DNA from: Sphingomonas sp. GM_Shp_1
GTDB lineage: Bacteria > Pseudomonadota > Alphaproteobacteria > Sphingomonadales > Sphingomonadaceae
NCBI RefSeq assembly: GCF_026540895.1
Contig: NZ_JALNUR010000006.1
Location: 1-64,000 of the forward strand
Length of the DNA stretch: 64,000 bases
Direction of reading: 5' to 3'
The notes below the pieces were generated by a model. That model was given only the letters and a program-made list of their open reading frames with translations, was not told the DNA's origin and searched no databases. Shown one piece after another: positions 47,234-56,424 of this stretch; position 1 is the stretch's first letter, and each line of letters begins with the position of its first letter. The position numbers were made by a program, and so were the translations under genes.

Positions 47234-48309
47234 CGCGCCGCCCCCTCGTCCAGCCGCGCCATGGCATCGCGAAAGGCGCGCGGCAGGCCCAGCGTGGCGA
47301 TGGCGCGCCGCGCGTCCGCCGCCGGGATCGCCATGATCGCATCCAGCGCCTCGGCAAAGCCGTCCACGTCGCGTCGCCCATCCGCCTCCGACAGGGCAAG
47401 CCCGATCCGCGCCACCGCCGCGCGGCCCAGGTCGAGCGACCGCAGGACCAGCCAAAGCCGATCGCCCTCCGGCTCCAGCACGATGTCGCGCAATTCTTCA
47501 TGCTCAATGCCCGTGGCATGGGCGAGCAGCGCGATGAACAGGCCGAGTTGCCGATCCGACAGGCTTTCCAGCAGAAGGTCGGGCAGTTCGGCGGGACGCG
47601 CATCGATCGCCTCGGCCAGCCTCAGGACCGCGGCCCCCGGGCCCTCCGCCTCGCCATGCGCGGCCAGCACCCGCTCCGCCGCCTGCGCCAGGGCACGGTC
47701 CAGCCCCGCATCGTCGCCCTGACGCAGCGCGGCGGCGACCGTCCAGACCAGATTGCGACGCACCGCGCCGGGCAAGGCGATCGCCTCGCCATCCGCTTCC
47801 ACCATGCGCGCGCGGCCCTCGGCGGCCAGTACGGCGCGGGCCGACGCGGCGACGATCCGGTCCGGCGCTTCGATCAGGCGAACGAGCAGGCTGGGCGCGT
47901 CGCCCGCCATGTTTTCCATGGGCAGCGCTTCGGCCAGCATCTGCTGGCGGACCTGCGCGACCAGTTCGGCGACCAGATCGGGGGCGTGGAGCAATCCCGC
48001 GCGCCGCATTCGCGCTATCGCCTCCGCTGGCGAAGGCGGAGCGACGGGATCGCGTTCGCCATCGTCCTCGGCGCGCAGCCGTTCGGCCTGGTGCAGCAGG
48101 TCGGCGGCGGTCGTTTCGACCAACGCGTTCAACCGCGCCGCGACCTCGAACCGTATCCGGTCGGTCAGTCGCGAATCATCGTCGAGCCGCAGGTCGGCCA
48201 CCGCGCCCTGACGCCGTGCGGCGGCACGCATACGCGCCATGGCCACCCGCTCGGATAGCCGAGCGTGCTGCCAATCAAGGGCATCAAATGGGTCCGGTGC
48301 GACCGCCAT
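47230..48309 (-). CDS. DUF2336 domain protein
   Basis: A 359-residue all-helical, HEAT-like protein of the DUF2336 type, found mainly in Alphaproteobacteria. Typical are the Ala/Leu/Arg-rich repeats around RIRFEVAARLNALVETTAAD and SLSDRQLGLFIALLAHATGI. No catalytic motif or membrane segment. Function unknown; its direct translational coupling to the kinase-like gene suggests they act together. Confidence 0.8.
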   Translation of the reverse strand: MAVAPDPFDALDWQHARLSERVAMARMRAAARRQGAVADLRLDDDSRLTDRIRFEVAARLNALVETTAADLLHQAERLRAEDDGERDPVAPPSPAEAIARMRRAGLLHAPDLVAELVAQVRQQMLAEALPMENMAGDAPSLLVRLIEAPDRIVAASARAVLAAEGRARMVEADGEAIALPGAVRRNLVWTVAAALRQGDDAGLDRALAQAAERVLAAHGEAEGPGAAVLRLAEAIDARPAELPDLLLESLSDRQLGLFIALLAHATGIEHEELRDIVLEPEGDRLWLVLRSLDLGRAAVARIGLALSEADGRRDVDGFAEALDAIMAIPAADARRAIATLGLPRAFRDAMARLDEGAAR

Positions 48310-48344
48310 CCGGCATCGCTAATGCCTTTGATGTTAAAGCGACA

Positions 48345-49529
48345 CTAAACTTGCGCGCGTAATGTCTCGATTGCGGACGCCAAAGTGACAATCGCATAGA
48401 TGATCGCGATCACCAGTCCGCCGAGCGTCATGCCCAGCATGGTCGCGGGCAGGACGACGAGGAGATAGGCCGGAGGGCTGGCCCACCAGCGCCGCCGAAA
48501 GCGATACAGCGCCGCCCGCTCTGTCAGAATCGCCAGGACGATCAGCATGATGGCGAACATCGGCGCCAGATCGTCGGCCCATAGGCGATAATGCTGCCAC
48601 CCCAGCACGGCGATGGCGAGCGCGGCCAGCCCGGCGATCAGCGCCGAATGCGCCCGCACCGCCCCCTGTTCGTCGCGAAGCCCCGCCAGCGTCTCGGCCA
48701 GCCCCAGACCCAGCGTACCGATGATCGTGACGATCAGTCCGAAAGCGGGCAGCCCGAAACCGATCAGCACCAGGCCCAACAGGCCCAGTCCGGTCCCCAC
48801 TCCGCCCGCGACATGCGCGGGCACGGCCCGCTCGACCAGACGCGGCAGGCTCAACCGTGCGATGGGGGCCAGGATATAACGATCGAACCAGCTCCGCCGC
48901 CCTGACACCAGCCGGGCGACCACCGCGCGCCCCTGTGCATCCAGGGCCTCGGCGCGGTGGACGATGCCATGCCCGGCCTTTTGCGCATCGCCGGGCAGCA
49001 GGATATGGGTCGCATGCGCCTGTGCCGCGAGCCTTAGCAGCGTCGATTGCAGGTCGTAATCGCGCGGCAGGGCGGCGACCTCGGCCACGCGACGCGGATC
49101 GACCCGCGCGACGCCCGCCCAGGCCATCTGGCCGCCGACCCGCTCCAGCCCCGCCTCGGCCCCCGCCTCCGGCACGACGACCAGCGCGTCATGGCCGGTG
49201 TCGCGCAGCACGAGCGCGATCGTGTCCTCGGTGGTGATCAGGCCGTCGGCGAGCACCACCAGTCGCGACAGGGGATGCAGCTTTTCCGCCGCTTCCACCG
49301 CGCTGCGCACCGTGTCGACCACCACACCGCGCTGGGCGATACGGGCGATGGCGCCCAGCAATTCGGGGGTCAGCCGGGCGACCACGATGATGATCTGCGC
49401 CGCGCCCGCCGCGATCAGCAGCCGGGCCTGATATTCGATCAGCGTCACGCCGGCGAACGGCAAGGTGGCCGTCAACCGCCCGGGGCGGTCGTCGGCGTCG
49501 TCAATCGCAAAAAGAAGACCGGACAGCAT
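48345..49529 (-). CDS. Two-part protein: soluble nucleotidyltransferase-like N-terminus and membrane C-terminus, unknown
   Basis: A 394-residue protein. Residues 1-215 look soluble and alternate strands and helices in a way that recalls sugar- or inositol-phosphate nucleotidyltransferases (LPFAGVTLIEYQARLLIAAG, RLVVLADGLITTED), but the usual glycine-rich NTP loop is missing. The rest has five or six hydrophobic segments (from about residue 236) that recall CDP-alcohol phosphatidyltransferases, yet the DG-AR-G-D-D motif is not seen. I read it as a degenerate member of the bifunctional inositol-phosphate cytidylyltransferase/phosphatidyltransferase group, by inference only. Confidence 0.7.
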   Translation of the reverse strand: MLSGLLFAIDDADDRPGRLTATLPFAGVTLIEYQARLLIAAGAAQIIIVVARLTPELLGAIARIAQRGVVVDTVRSAVEAAEKLHPLSRLVVLADGLITTEDTIALVLRDTGHDALVVVPEAGAEAGLERVGGQMAWAGVARVDPRRVAEVAALPRDYDLQSTLLRLAAQAHATHILLPGDAQKAGHGIVHRAEALDAQGRAVVARLVSGRRSWFDRYILAPIARLSLPRLVERAVPAHVAGGVGTGLGLLGLVLIGFGLPAFGLIVTIIGTLGLGLAETLAGLRDEQGAVRAHSALIAGLAALAIAVLGWQHYRLWADDLAPMFAIMLIVLAILTERAALYRFRRRWWASPPAYLLVVLPATMLGMTLGGLVIAIIYAIVTLASAIETLRAQV

Positions 49530-49607
49530 CGTCCGCTGTTAGGCGCTCGGGGCGGTCCTTGCCAGCCCCGACCGCACGCCCTCGCCCACCTCGCTAAAAC
49601 GCGGGAT

Positions 49608-49901
49608 TCAAAGGCGGGCGACGAGCTTCCCGATCTGGTCGAGCAGCGCGGCGTCGCGGCCGTCGCGCTCCGCCGCCTGGGCGGCCAGGGTCATCAGCGG
49701 CAGGGCGTTGACGCTCGCCGCCAGTCCCTTCAGCCGCAGGGCGGCCTCACGCCATTCCTGACCGTTTTCCGCCAGGTGCATCACCTCCAGCACATGGGTG
49801 ACGCCCTCGACGAAAGCACGGCGCAGATCCTGGATGACGGCGGGCTCATCGCCGGCAACTGCCGCCAGGGCGGAGTCGATCGTTCCATGTTCGTAAGTCA
49901 T
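49608..49901 (-). CDS. Hpt-like helical protein without the phospho-His
   Basis: A 97-residue protein. The stretch AALRLKGLAASVNALPLM aligns with the Hpt signature HxLKG-x-S-xxxxA-xxL, but Leu55 is at the position of the phospho-His. The rest is helical, as in a small Hpt bundle. The ATG at 49901 is chosen; the open frame upstream to 50099 runs into the divergent gene's leader. It may be a docking rather than phosphotransfer protein. Confidence 0.7.
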   Translation of the reverse strand: MTYEHGTIDSALAAVAGDEPAVIQDLRRAFVEGVTHVLEVMHLAENGQEWREAALRLKGLAASVNALPLMTLAAQAAERDGRDAALLDQIGKLVARL

Positions 49902-50003
49902 TGCCCCCTCATAAACCGGAACCCGCCCGCCACGGAATAGCGCAAATCGCTTCCTGCGGCGGGCAAACGTGATAAACCGACCCATTGTGACACGGGGGCT
50001 TTG

Positions 50004-52331
50004 ATGATCGTGGATGTGCGCGCGGAGCGTCAGGACAGGTCGGACATGCCGGAAACGGCGTCGGATATGGCCGACCATGGCGCGCCGTATACGGCCCATA
50101 ATGACGCGCCGGACATGGCCGCGATGACCGGCAGCCCCTGGCTGGACGAAGGGGCGGGCCCCGATCCCGTGGCCGAGGAGCCCGCCGCGCGCTGGCCGAT
50201 GATGCTGGCACTGGCGGGGGCGATCGGCTGGGTCGGGGCGGTCGCCGCCTGGGGCCTGTCGCGCTCGGGCGAATTGTCGATCGCCACCCTGCCGCCCCTG
50301 ATGACGCTCGCGCTGGCGGGGCCGATGACGATCGCCGTCCTATGGCTGATCGTCCAGCGCAACAGTCGCGCCGAGCAGCGCCGCTTCGCCCTGACCGCGC
50401 ATGAGATGCGGGCGGAGGCGGCGGCGCTGGAACGCGCGGTCGCCGCCATCGGCCAGGCGCTCGCCACGAACCGGGGCGAACTCGCGGCGCAGGCGGAAAG
50501 CCTGTCCGACATGATGGAACTGGCGCAAAGGCATTTCACCACCATCGCGCGCGACCTGACCGACGATATCCAGATGGTCGAGGCACATGGCCGCACCCTG
50601 GCCGATGTCGCCGCGACCAGCGGAGCCAGCCTGACCCAGTTACTCGGCGCGCTGCCCCAGGCTGCGGAGGATGTCAGCGAGGCGAGCGACCGGATGGCCG
50701 ATATCGTCCGCGCGGCGGAAACGCATGTCGCCGCGCTGGACGCGCAACTGGTCGCGCTGGGGCGGCGCGGACAGGATGCCGACACCATCGCCAGCGGCGC
50801 GGCGATGCGCCTGGCCACCCATATCGAACAGATGGAGGCGACCAGCCGCTCCGCCAGCCAGCATCTGGAGAAGATCACCGCCACCGTTGCGACGACCATC
50901 GACGCCCTGCTCGACCGAACCGCCCAGGCCATCGATCGATTGGGCCAGAGTCTGGGTACGCAAAGCGAAACGATGCTGGCCATGATCGGCGCGAACCAGA
51001 CGGCGCTGGACAGTGCGGCGCGCGACAGCGCCGAAGCGCTGGCCGAGCGGATCGCCGGTGTCGATGCCGCCGTCGCCCGGCTGACCGAGGAACTGGATGC
51101 CCAGCGTATCGCGGGCGAGGCGATCGTCCAGTCGCTCGACGGCGAACTGGAACGGGTCGAGACGCGGATCGCGCTGCTCCATACGCAGGGCACCGAAAAG
51201 TCGCAGATGCTGGCCGCCTCGATCAGTGCGCTCGGTGGATCGGCCGATGCGATGACCGGCGCGCTGGAGGCGGGCGAACAGATGGCCAACCGCGTCATCG
51301 GCACGACCGAGACGCTGCTGATCGCGCTCGACGCCGCCGCGCGCGAGATGGACGAGACCCTGCCCGAAGCGCTCGACCGGCTGGACCAGCGGATTCTGGG
51401 CAGTCACGAGATCGTCGTGCGGACCAAGCCCGAACTGCTGGCGCTGGTCGCCGCGGCGGAGAGCACGCACGAGGCGATCGAGGCGATTGCCGACGTCATC
51501 GCCGAACAGCGCCAGACGCTGGAAACGCTGTCGGGCTCGCTGATCGAAACCCTGTCGAGCGGGCGCGCCAAGGCGGATGCGCTGGGCATGATGGTGGACG
51601 AGACCATCGAACGCTCGCACCGTTTCGCTGACGAAGCCGCCCCCAAGCTGGTCGATGCGCTGCTCCGGGTGCGCGAAACCGCCGCGACCGCCGCCGAAAA
51701 GGCGCGCGAGACGCTGGCCGACGTCATTCCCGAGGCCGCCCATGCGCTGGAACTCGCCAGCGCCGAGGCGATGCGCCGCGCCACCGGCGACACGGTCGAG
51801 CGTCAGGTCCATGCCATCGTCGACGCGACACAGGGCGCGGTCGAAGCCGCCACCCGCGCGACCGAGCGGCTGGCCAAGCAGGCCGATCTCATCGTCGAAA
51901 AGACCGCGATCGTCGAATCCCGGCTGGAGGAAGCACGGACCGAGCGCGAGGAAGCCGAACGCGACAATTTTGCGCGTCGCGCCTCGCTGCTGGTCGAATC
52001 GCTCAACTCGGCGTCTATCGACATCGCGAAAATCTATGCGCCCGAAGTCACCGACAGCGCCTGGGCCGCCTATCTGAAGGGCGATCGCGGCGTCTTCACC
52101 CGGCGGGCCGTGCGGATCCTCGACTCGCATCAGGCGCGCAACATCGCCGATCTGTACGATGACGATGCCAAGTTCCGCGACCATGTGAACCGCTACATCC
52201 ATGATTTCGAAGCGATGTTGCGCGGGGTGCTTGCCCAGCGGGACGGATCGCCGCTGGGCGTGACCCTGTTGTCGTCGGACATGGGCAAGCTCTACGTGGC
52301 GCTCGCCCAGGCGATCGAGCGATTGCGGTAA
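50004..52331 (+). CDS. Large coiled-coil protein with two N-terminal membrane segments
   Basis: A 775-residue protein. An acidic, Met-rich cytoplasmic start (about 60 residues) is followed by two transmembrane segments at about 65-86 and 94-118. Nearly all the rest is heptad-like coiled coil rich in Ala, Glu, Arg, Thr (for example ATHIEQMEATSRSASQHLEK). The C-terminal 120 residues become more globular (EVTDSAWAAYLKGDRGVFTR). The topology resembles the polarity factor TipN of Caulobacter, without sequence I can match. ATG 50004 follows a GGGGG ribosome site. It is divergent from the Hpt-like gene. Confidence 0.85.
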   Translation: MIVDVRAERQDRSDMPETASDMADHGAPYTAHNDAPDMAAMTGSPWLDEGAGPDPVAEEPAARWPMMLALAGAIGWVGAVAAWGLSRSGELSIATLPPLMTLALAGPMTIAVLWLIVQRNSRAEQRRFALTAHEMRAEAAALERAVAAIGQALATNRGELAAQAESLSDMMELAQRHFTTIARDLTDDIQMVEAHGRTLADVAATSGASLTQLLGALPQAAEDVSEASDRMADIVRAAETHVAALDAQLVALGRRGQDADTIASGAAMRLATHIEQMEATSRSASQHLEKITATVATTIDALLDRTAQAIDRLGQSLGTQSETMLAMIGANQTALDSAARDSAEALAERIAGVDAAVARLTEELDAQRIAGEAIVQSLDGELERVETRIALLHTQGTEKSQMLAASISALGGSADAMTGALEAGEQMANRVIGTTETLLIALDAAAREMDETLPEALDRLDQRILGSHEIVVRTKPELLALVAAAESTHEAIEAIADVIAEQRQTLETLSGSLIETLSSGRAKADALGMMVDETIERSHRFADEAAPKLVDALLRVRETAATAAEKARETLADVIPEAAHALELASAEAMRRATGDTVERQVHAIVDATQGAVEAATRATERLAKQADLIVEKTAIVESRLEEARTEREEAERDNFARRASLLVESLNSASIDIAKIYAPEVTDSAWAAYLKGDRGVFTRRAVRILDSHQARNIADLYDDDAKFRDHVNRYIHDFEAMLRGVLAQRDGSPLGVTLLSSDMGKLYVALAQAIERLR

Positions 52332-52408
52332 CGGGGCGGACTTCCGACCAGGCTCGGTGCGAACCGAGGTTCGAGACACGCAAGGGATCAAGCGGGCCAG
52401 CCACCCCC

Positions 52409-52436
52409 CGCTCAGCCTGAGCGAAGTCGAAGACCA
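52409..52436. repeat. Family D repeat unit
   Basis: GCTCAGCCTGAGCGAAGTCG matches the unit at 12030 and 27433. It lies between the convergent coiled-coil and VOC genes and may act as a hairpin. Confidence 0.6.
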
Positions 52437-52451
52437 CGCCCCGCCCTCGCC

Positions 52452-52820
52452 TCATCCGTTCAGCGCATAGACCCGCAACCGATGCCCGTCCGGATCGAGC
52501 GCGACGAAGCTTCGCCCGAAAGGCCGGTCGGTCGGCGGCATCAGCATGGTCACGCCTTGCTCGACCCAGTCGGCGTGGCACCGGTCGACACCTTCAGTGC
52601 TCTGCTTGAACCCGATCTCGATGCTGCCTGTCACCCCGGTCGCGGGCGGATCGATCACGTCGCGACGCCAAAGGCCGAGCGCCTGACCGGACGACAGGAG
52701 GAACAGGACAAAGGCCTCGCTGGCATCCACAGGCTCGCGGTCCAAGACCCGGCGATAAAAGTCGGCACTGACGGCCGGATCGGCGACGTGCAGCAGGATG
52801 GTGGTGGTGGGACATTCCAT
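52452..52820 (-). CDS. VOC family (glyoxalase/bleomycin-resistance fold) protein
   Basis: A 122-residue single VOC module. HVADPAVSADFYRRVL is the typical first unit, and FGRSFVALDPDGHRLRVYAL the metal-site end. The substrate is unknown. It lies 32 bp downstream of the WYL regulator on the same strand and may be co-transcribed. Confidence 0.88.
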   Translation of the reverse strand: MECPTTTILLHVADPAVSADFYRRVLDREPVDASEAFVLFLLSSGQALGLWRRDVIDPPATGVTGSIEIGFKQSTEGVDRCHADWVEQGVTMLMPPTDRPFGRSFVALDPDGHRLRVYALNG

Positions 52821-52852
52821 GACGAGGCTCCTTGGTTCGAGAGGAGATTTGC

Positions 52853-53578
52853 CTAGTCGGGACCCGCGTCAGTTTCCGTCAGCAGGAAACGCTCCTGCGG
52901 AATGCCCTGGGCCTCGCTCCATTCGCGCAGCAGCACCGCACGGCGACGCGGATAGCGATCGGGCAACGGGCGGGCGGTGACGATCCGGTCGATGCGGAAG
53001 GTGCGATAGTCGCCCCGCAACTCGCACCAGCCGAGCAGCACGTCCGCCCGGTCGAACAGCGCGATCGCGAAGGGCCAGATGATCCGTTCGGACGCAGCCC
53101 CCTCGGCATCGCGGTAGATCAACGACAGGCGGCGCTCGCTGCGGATCGCTGCGCGCAAGGGCGCGGGATCGACCTCCGCCTCATACGCCTCGGAGCGCGA
53201 GGCGATGAACAAATGGGTGCCGCGCATCGCCTCGGCCTGTTCCGGCGTCATCGCGCGCATGATCCGCGCGACCGCACTGCGCGCCGCCTGCCCCATGGCC
53301 GGGTCCGCTCGCTCGGCCACCCAGCGCGCGCCGAGCACCAGCGCCTCGACCTCCTCAACCGGGAAGCTCATCGGGGGCAACAGAAAACCGGGTTTCAGGC
53401 GATAGCCCAGCCCCGCCTCGCCCTCGATATCCGCGCCCATCGCCTGAAGCGTGGCGATGTCGCGATACAGGGTGCGCAGCGATATACCGAGTTGCTCGGC
53501 CAGATGCCGCCCGCTGACGACGCGGCTCTGGCGGTGGAGCAGGTGCAGCAGGTCGAACAGGCGGGACGCGCGCGCCAT
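52853..53578 (-). CDS. YafY-type transcriptional regulator (HTH plus WYL)
   Basis: A 241-residue regulator. The N-terminal HTH_11 domain (ASRLFDLLHLLHRQSRVVSG, LGISLRTLYRDIATLQAMGA) is followed by a WYL domain (IRSERRLSLIYRDAEGAASE, LLGWCELRGDYRTFRIDRI), in which a ligand or nucleic acid may bind. Likely controls nearby genes such as the VOC gene. It starts 1 bp before the DUF1467 stop. Confidence 0.92.
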   Translation of the reverse strand: MARASRLFDLLHLLHRQSRVVSGRHLAEQLGISLRTLYRDIATLQAMGADIEGEAGLGYRLKPGFLLPPMSFPVEEVEALVLGARWVAERADPAMGQAARSAVARIMRAMTPEQAEAMRGTHLFIASRSEAYEAEVDPAPLRAAIRSERRLSLIYRDAEGAASERIIWPFAIALFDRADVLLGWCELRGDYRTFRIDRIVTARPLPDRYPRRRAVLLREWSEAQGIPQERFLLTETDAGPD

Positions 53579-53579
53579 G

Positions 53580-53855
53580 TCAGACGCCCCGGCTCACCCC
53601 GCTCCAGTCGAGCATATCGGCGGTGATCCAGCCATAGACATAGTTCAGGTAGAACAGCCCGAACATCATTGTCGCGACGATCGTGGTGCGAAGGAAGAAG
53701 CGGCCGATCAGAAAGACATGCGGCGCGCTTTCGGCGGTGCCGGGGATATGTTCCGCACCGACCTCGTGCGTAGTCCTGACCCCGAAGGGCAGGACCAAGA
53801 ACACGGCGAGGAACCAGAACAGGACGTAGATCGCGAGGGCCGACGTCCAGTGCAT
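53580..53855 (-). CDS. DUF1467 family membrane protein
   Basis: A 91-residue protein with two membrane segments. The start ALAIYVLFWFLAVFLVLPFG with VRTTHEVG is the DUF1467 signature, found in Alphaproteobacteria. The function is unknown. It starts 3 bp after the RNase J stop and is probably in its operon. Confidence 0.9.
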   Translation of the reverse strand: MHWTSALAIYVLFWFLAVFLVLPFGVRTTHEVGAEHIPGTAESAPHVFLIGRFFLRTTIVATMMFGLFYLNYVYGWITADMLDWSGVSRGV

Positions 53856-53858
53856 GGC

Positions 53859-55493
53859 TTATCCCTCGATCAGCAGGACGTCGACGATCGGCTTCTTGCC
53901 GGTCCAGCGGGTAGCGACCTTGCGCACCGACAGGCGAATGTCCTCGCGCAGCTTGTCGGTGGCGCGGCGCGGGCCGTCCACCGCCTTGGCAGCGGCGGCG
54001 ATCGCCTCGGCGATGAACGCATCGCGTTCGTCCTCGACCGGCACGCCCTGGACACGGACCTGCGGGCTGCCGACCAGCCGGCCCTTGGCAACCGCGACGC
54101 CGACCGAAATCTGGCCGTTGATCGCCAGCTTGCGCCGCTCGTTCATGGTCGAGCCGTCCGAGGGCAGGATGACGTCGCCGTCCAGCACCAGCCGACCGAC
54201 CGGGACATTGCCGATCTTGGTGGCATTGCCCGGCAGCAGGCGGACCATATCGCCGTCCGACTGAACCAGCGTCTGCGGCACGCCCTGCGTCGTCGCGAAG
54301 CGGGCATGTTCCATCATGTGCCGCATCTCGCCATGGACCGGCATCAGCGTGCGTGGCCGCAGCCATTTGTACATCTGCGCCAGTTCGGGCTGGCCGGGAT
54401 GGCCGGAGACATGGACATGCGCCTGGCGCTCGGTGACCATGCGGACGCCCTTGCCCGCCAGGATGTTCTGGATACGACCGACCGCCGTCTCGTTGCCCGG
54501 AATCTGGCGCGCCGAGAAGATCACCGTGTCGCCGGTGTCGAGGCGGATCGTGTGGCTGCCCTCGGCGATGCGCGACAGGGCGGCGCGTGGCTCGCCCTGG
54601 CCGCCGGTCGCGACGATCAGGACGCGGTCCTTCGGCAGGCGCATCGCGGTCTCGGGATCGACCGTCTCCGGGAAGCCCTTGAAGTAACCACAGGCCTTGC
54701 CGACCTTCAGGATCCGGTCGAGCGAACGGCCGGTCACGCACAGCTTGCGCCCCGTCTCCTTGGCCACCTCGCCCAACGTCACCAGACGCGCGGCATTGGA
54801 GGCGAAGGTGGTGACGACCACGCGCCCCTTGGCCTTGGCGACCGTCTCGGCGATGCCGGGGCGGACGCTGGCTTCCGAGCCCGAGGCCTCGGTGTTGAAC
54901 GCATTGGTGGAATCGCACACCAACACGTCGACCCCACGGTCGCCGATCGACGACAGTTGCGCCGGGCTGGCGGGCTTGCCGATCACCGGGGTCGCATCAA
55001 GCTTCCAGTCACCGGTATGGAAAACCCGCCCGACGGCCGTTTCGATCAGCAGCGCATTCGCCTCGGGGATCGAGTGCGACAGCGGCACGAAGGTGAAGTC
55101 GAACGGACCGACCTCAAAGGTCTTGGCCGTTTCCATCACGCGGATCTTGACGCGGTTGGCGCTGCCCTCTTCCTCCAGCTTGCCGCGGACGAGCCCGGCG
55201 GTGAAGGCAGTGGCATAGATCGGCACGCCCAGGTCTTCGGCCAGATAGGGCAGCGCGCCGATATGGTCCTCATGACCATGGGTCAGCACGATGCCGACCA
55301 GATCGTCCAGCCGGTCCTCGATGAAGCTCAGATCGGGCAGGATCACATCGATGCCGGGATAGGCCGGATCGGCGAAGGTGATGCCGCAATCGACCATCAC
55401 CCACTTACCTTCGGTGCCGTACAGGTTCACGTTCATGCCGATTTCGCCCGAGCCACCGAGCGCGCAGAACAGCAATTCTTTCTTGGGAGTCAT
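53859..55493 (-). CDS. rnj: Ribonuclease J
   Basis: A 544-residue metallo-beta-lactamase/beta-CASP nuclease with 5' exo- and endonuclease activity in RNA decay and rRNA maturation. GIVLTHGHEDHIGALPYLAE is the HxHxDH site; HVSGHPGQPEL and MPVHGEMRHM are further ligand motifs. The length fits the alphaproteobacterial type. A 7-bp hairpin lies in its leader. Confidence 0.95.
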   Translation of the reverse strand: MTPKKELLFCALGGSGEIGMNVNLYGTEGKWVMVDCGITFADPAYPGIDVILPDLSFIEDRLDDLVGIVLTHGHEDHIGALPYLAEDLGVPIYATAFTAGLVRGKLEEEGSANRVKIRVMETAKTFEVGPFDFTFVPLSHSIPEANALLIETAVGRVFHTGDWKLDATPVIGKPASPAQLSSIGDRGVDVLVCDSTNAFNTEASGSEASVRPGIAETVAKAKGRVVVTTFASNAARLVTLGEVAKETGRKLCVTGRSLDRILKVGKACGYFKGFPETVDPETAMRLPKDRVLIVATGGQGEPRAALSRIAEGSHTIRLDTGDTVIFSARQIPGNETAVGRIQNILAGKGVRMVTERQAHVHVSGHPGQPELAQMYKWLRPRTLMPVHGEMRHMMEHARFATTQGVPQTLVQSDGDMVRLLPGNATKIGNVPVGRLVLDGDVILPSDGSTMNERRKLAINGQISVGVAVAKGRLVGSPQVRVQGVPVEDERDAFIAEAIAAAAKAVDGPRRATDKLREDIRLSVRKVATRWTGKKPIVDVLLIEG

Positions 55494-55518
55494 TCACTTC
55501 CTGACAATGGAAGCCCCT

Positions 55519-55535
55519 CCCCGCTGAAAGCGGGG
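55519..55535 (-). promoter_or_regulatory. Hairpin in the RNase J leader
   Basis: CCCCGCT-GAA-AGCGGGG forms a perfect 7-bp stem, 26 bp upstream of the rnj ATG and about 100 bp after the coaX stop. No T-tract follows on the minus strand, so it is not a typical terminator. Confidence 0.4.
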
Positions 55536-55631
55536 CCCAGGGGCATTTCGGATTGCGCCGGTCAGGGCGCGGTCATTCCTTCGCGGATACGGACGCCCTG
55601 CGGCTTTTCGCGGGCTGTCCGATCCGAAACT

Positions 55632-56414
55632 TCAGCGTCCAATATGGGCGCGTTCCCACAGGATCGCCAGCCCCTGAATGGTCAGGTCGGGTTCGATATG
55701 GTCAAAAACATCGGTATGCGGGCTGAGCAACGCCGCCAGGCCGCCGGTCGCCAGCACCTTGACCGGGCGCCCGACCTGCGCCTTCAGCCGCGCGACCAGC
55801 CCCTCGATCATCGCGACATAGCCCCAGAAGATGCCGATATGCATCTGGTCCACCGTGTTGCGGCCGATCACGCTCCGGCTCGCCGGTGCCTCGATGGCGA
55901 TACGCGGCAGCTTGGCGGCGGCGGTGACGAGCGCGTCGAGCGACAGGTTGATGCCCGGCGCAATGATCCCGCCCTTATAGGCCCCCTGATAATCGCTGAT
56001 GTCGAACGTCGTTGCGGTGCCGAAGTCAATGGTGATCAGGTCGCCCGGATGAAGCTCATGCGCTGCGATGGTGTTGACCGCCCGGTCCGCGCCGAGCGAA
56101 GCGGGCTCGTCGACGTCGATCGCGATCCCCCATTCCACCGGCGCACGCCCCGCGATCAGGGGCTCGACCTTGAAATATTTCTGCGCCAGAACCTGGAGAT
56201 TATGAAGCGCACGCGGCACGACGGTGGCGATGATGACGCCGGTCACGTCCTCGCGCGCATAGCCTTCGAGCGCGAGCAACTGGCTGAGCCACACCGCATA
56301 TTCGTCGCCCGTGCGGCGCGGATCGGTTGCGATACGCCAGCGCCCCTTGATCGTCCGCCCGTCGAGCAGCGCGAAGACCACGTTCGTGTTCCCGGCATCG
56401 ATCGCAAGCAGCAT
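55632..56414 (-). CDS. coaX: Type III pantothenate kinase
   Basis: A 260-residue CoaX-type kinase, the first step of coenzyme A synthesis. [19 protein letters not shown] is the phosphate-binding start, [16 protein letters not shown] and [15 protein letters not shown] are the central motifs, [15 protein letters not shown] follows. The ATG at 56414 is chosen; upstream sequence belongs to birA. Located between birA and rnj. Confidence 0.95.
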   Translation of the reverse strand: MLLAIDAGNTNVVFALLDGRTIKGRWRIATDPRRTGDEYAVWLSQLLALEGYAREDVTGVIIATVVPRALHNLQVLAQKYFKVEPLIAGRAPVEWGIAIDVDEPASLGADRAVNTIAAHELHPGDLITIDFGTATTFDISDYQGAYKGGIIAPGINLSLDALVTAAAKLPRIAIEAPASRSVIGRNTVDQMHIGIFWGYVAMIEGLVARLKAQVGRPVKVLATGGLAALLSPHTDVFDHIEPDLTIQGLAILWERAHIGR

Positions 56415-56424
56415 GGTTCGTCCC

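Noticed and set aside
55494-55631. Small gene between coaX and rnj
   Set aside because: The frame after the coaX stop is open by chance in GC-rich DNA; no start with a ribosome site and no motif.
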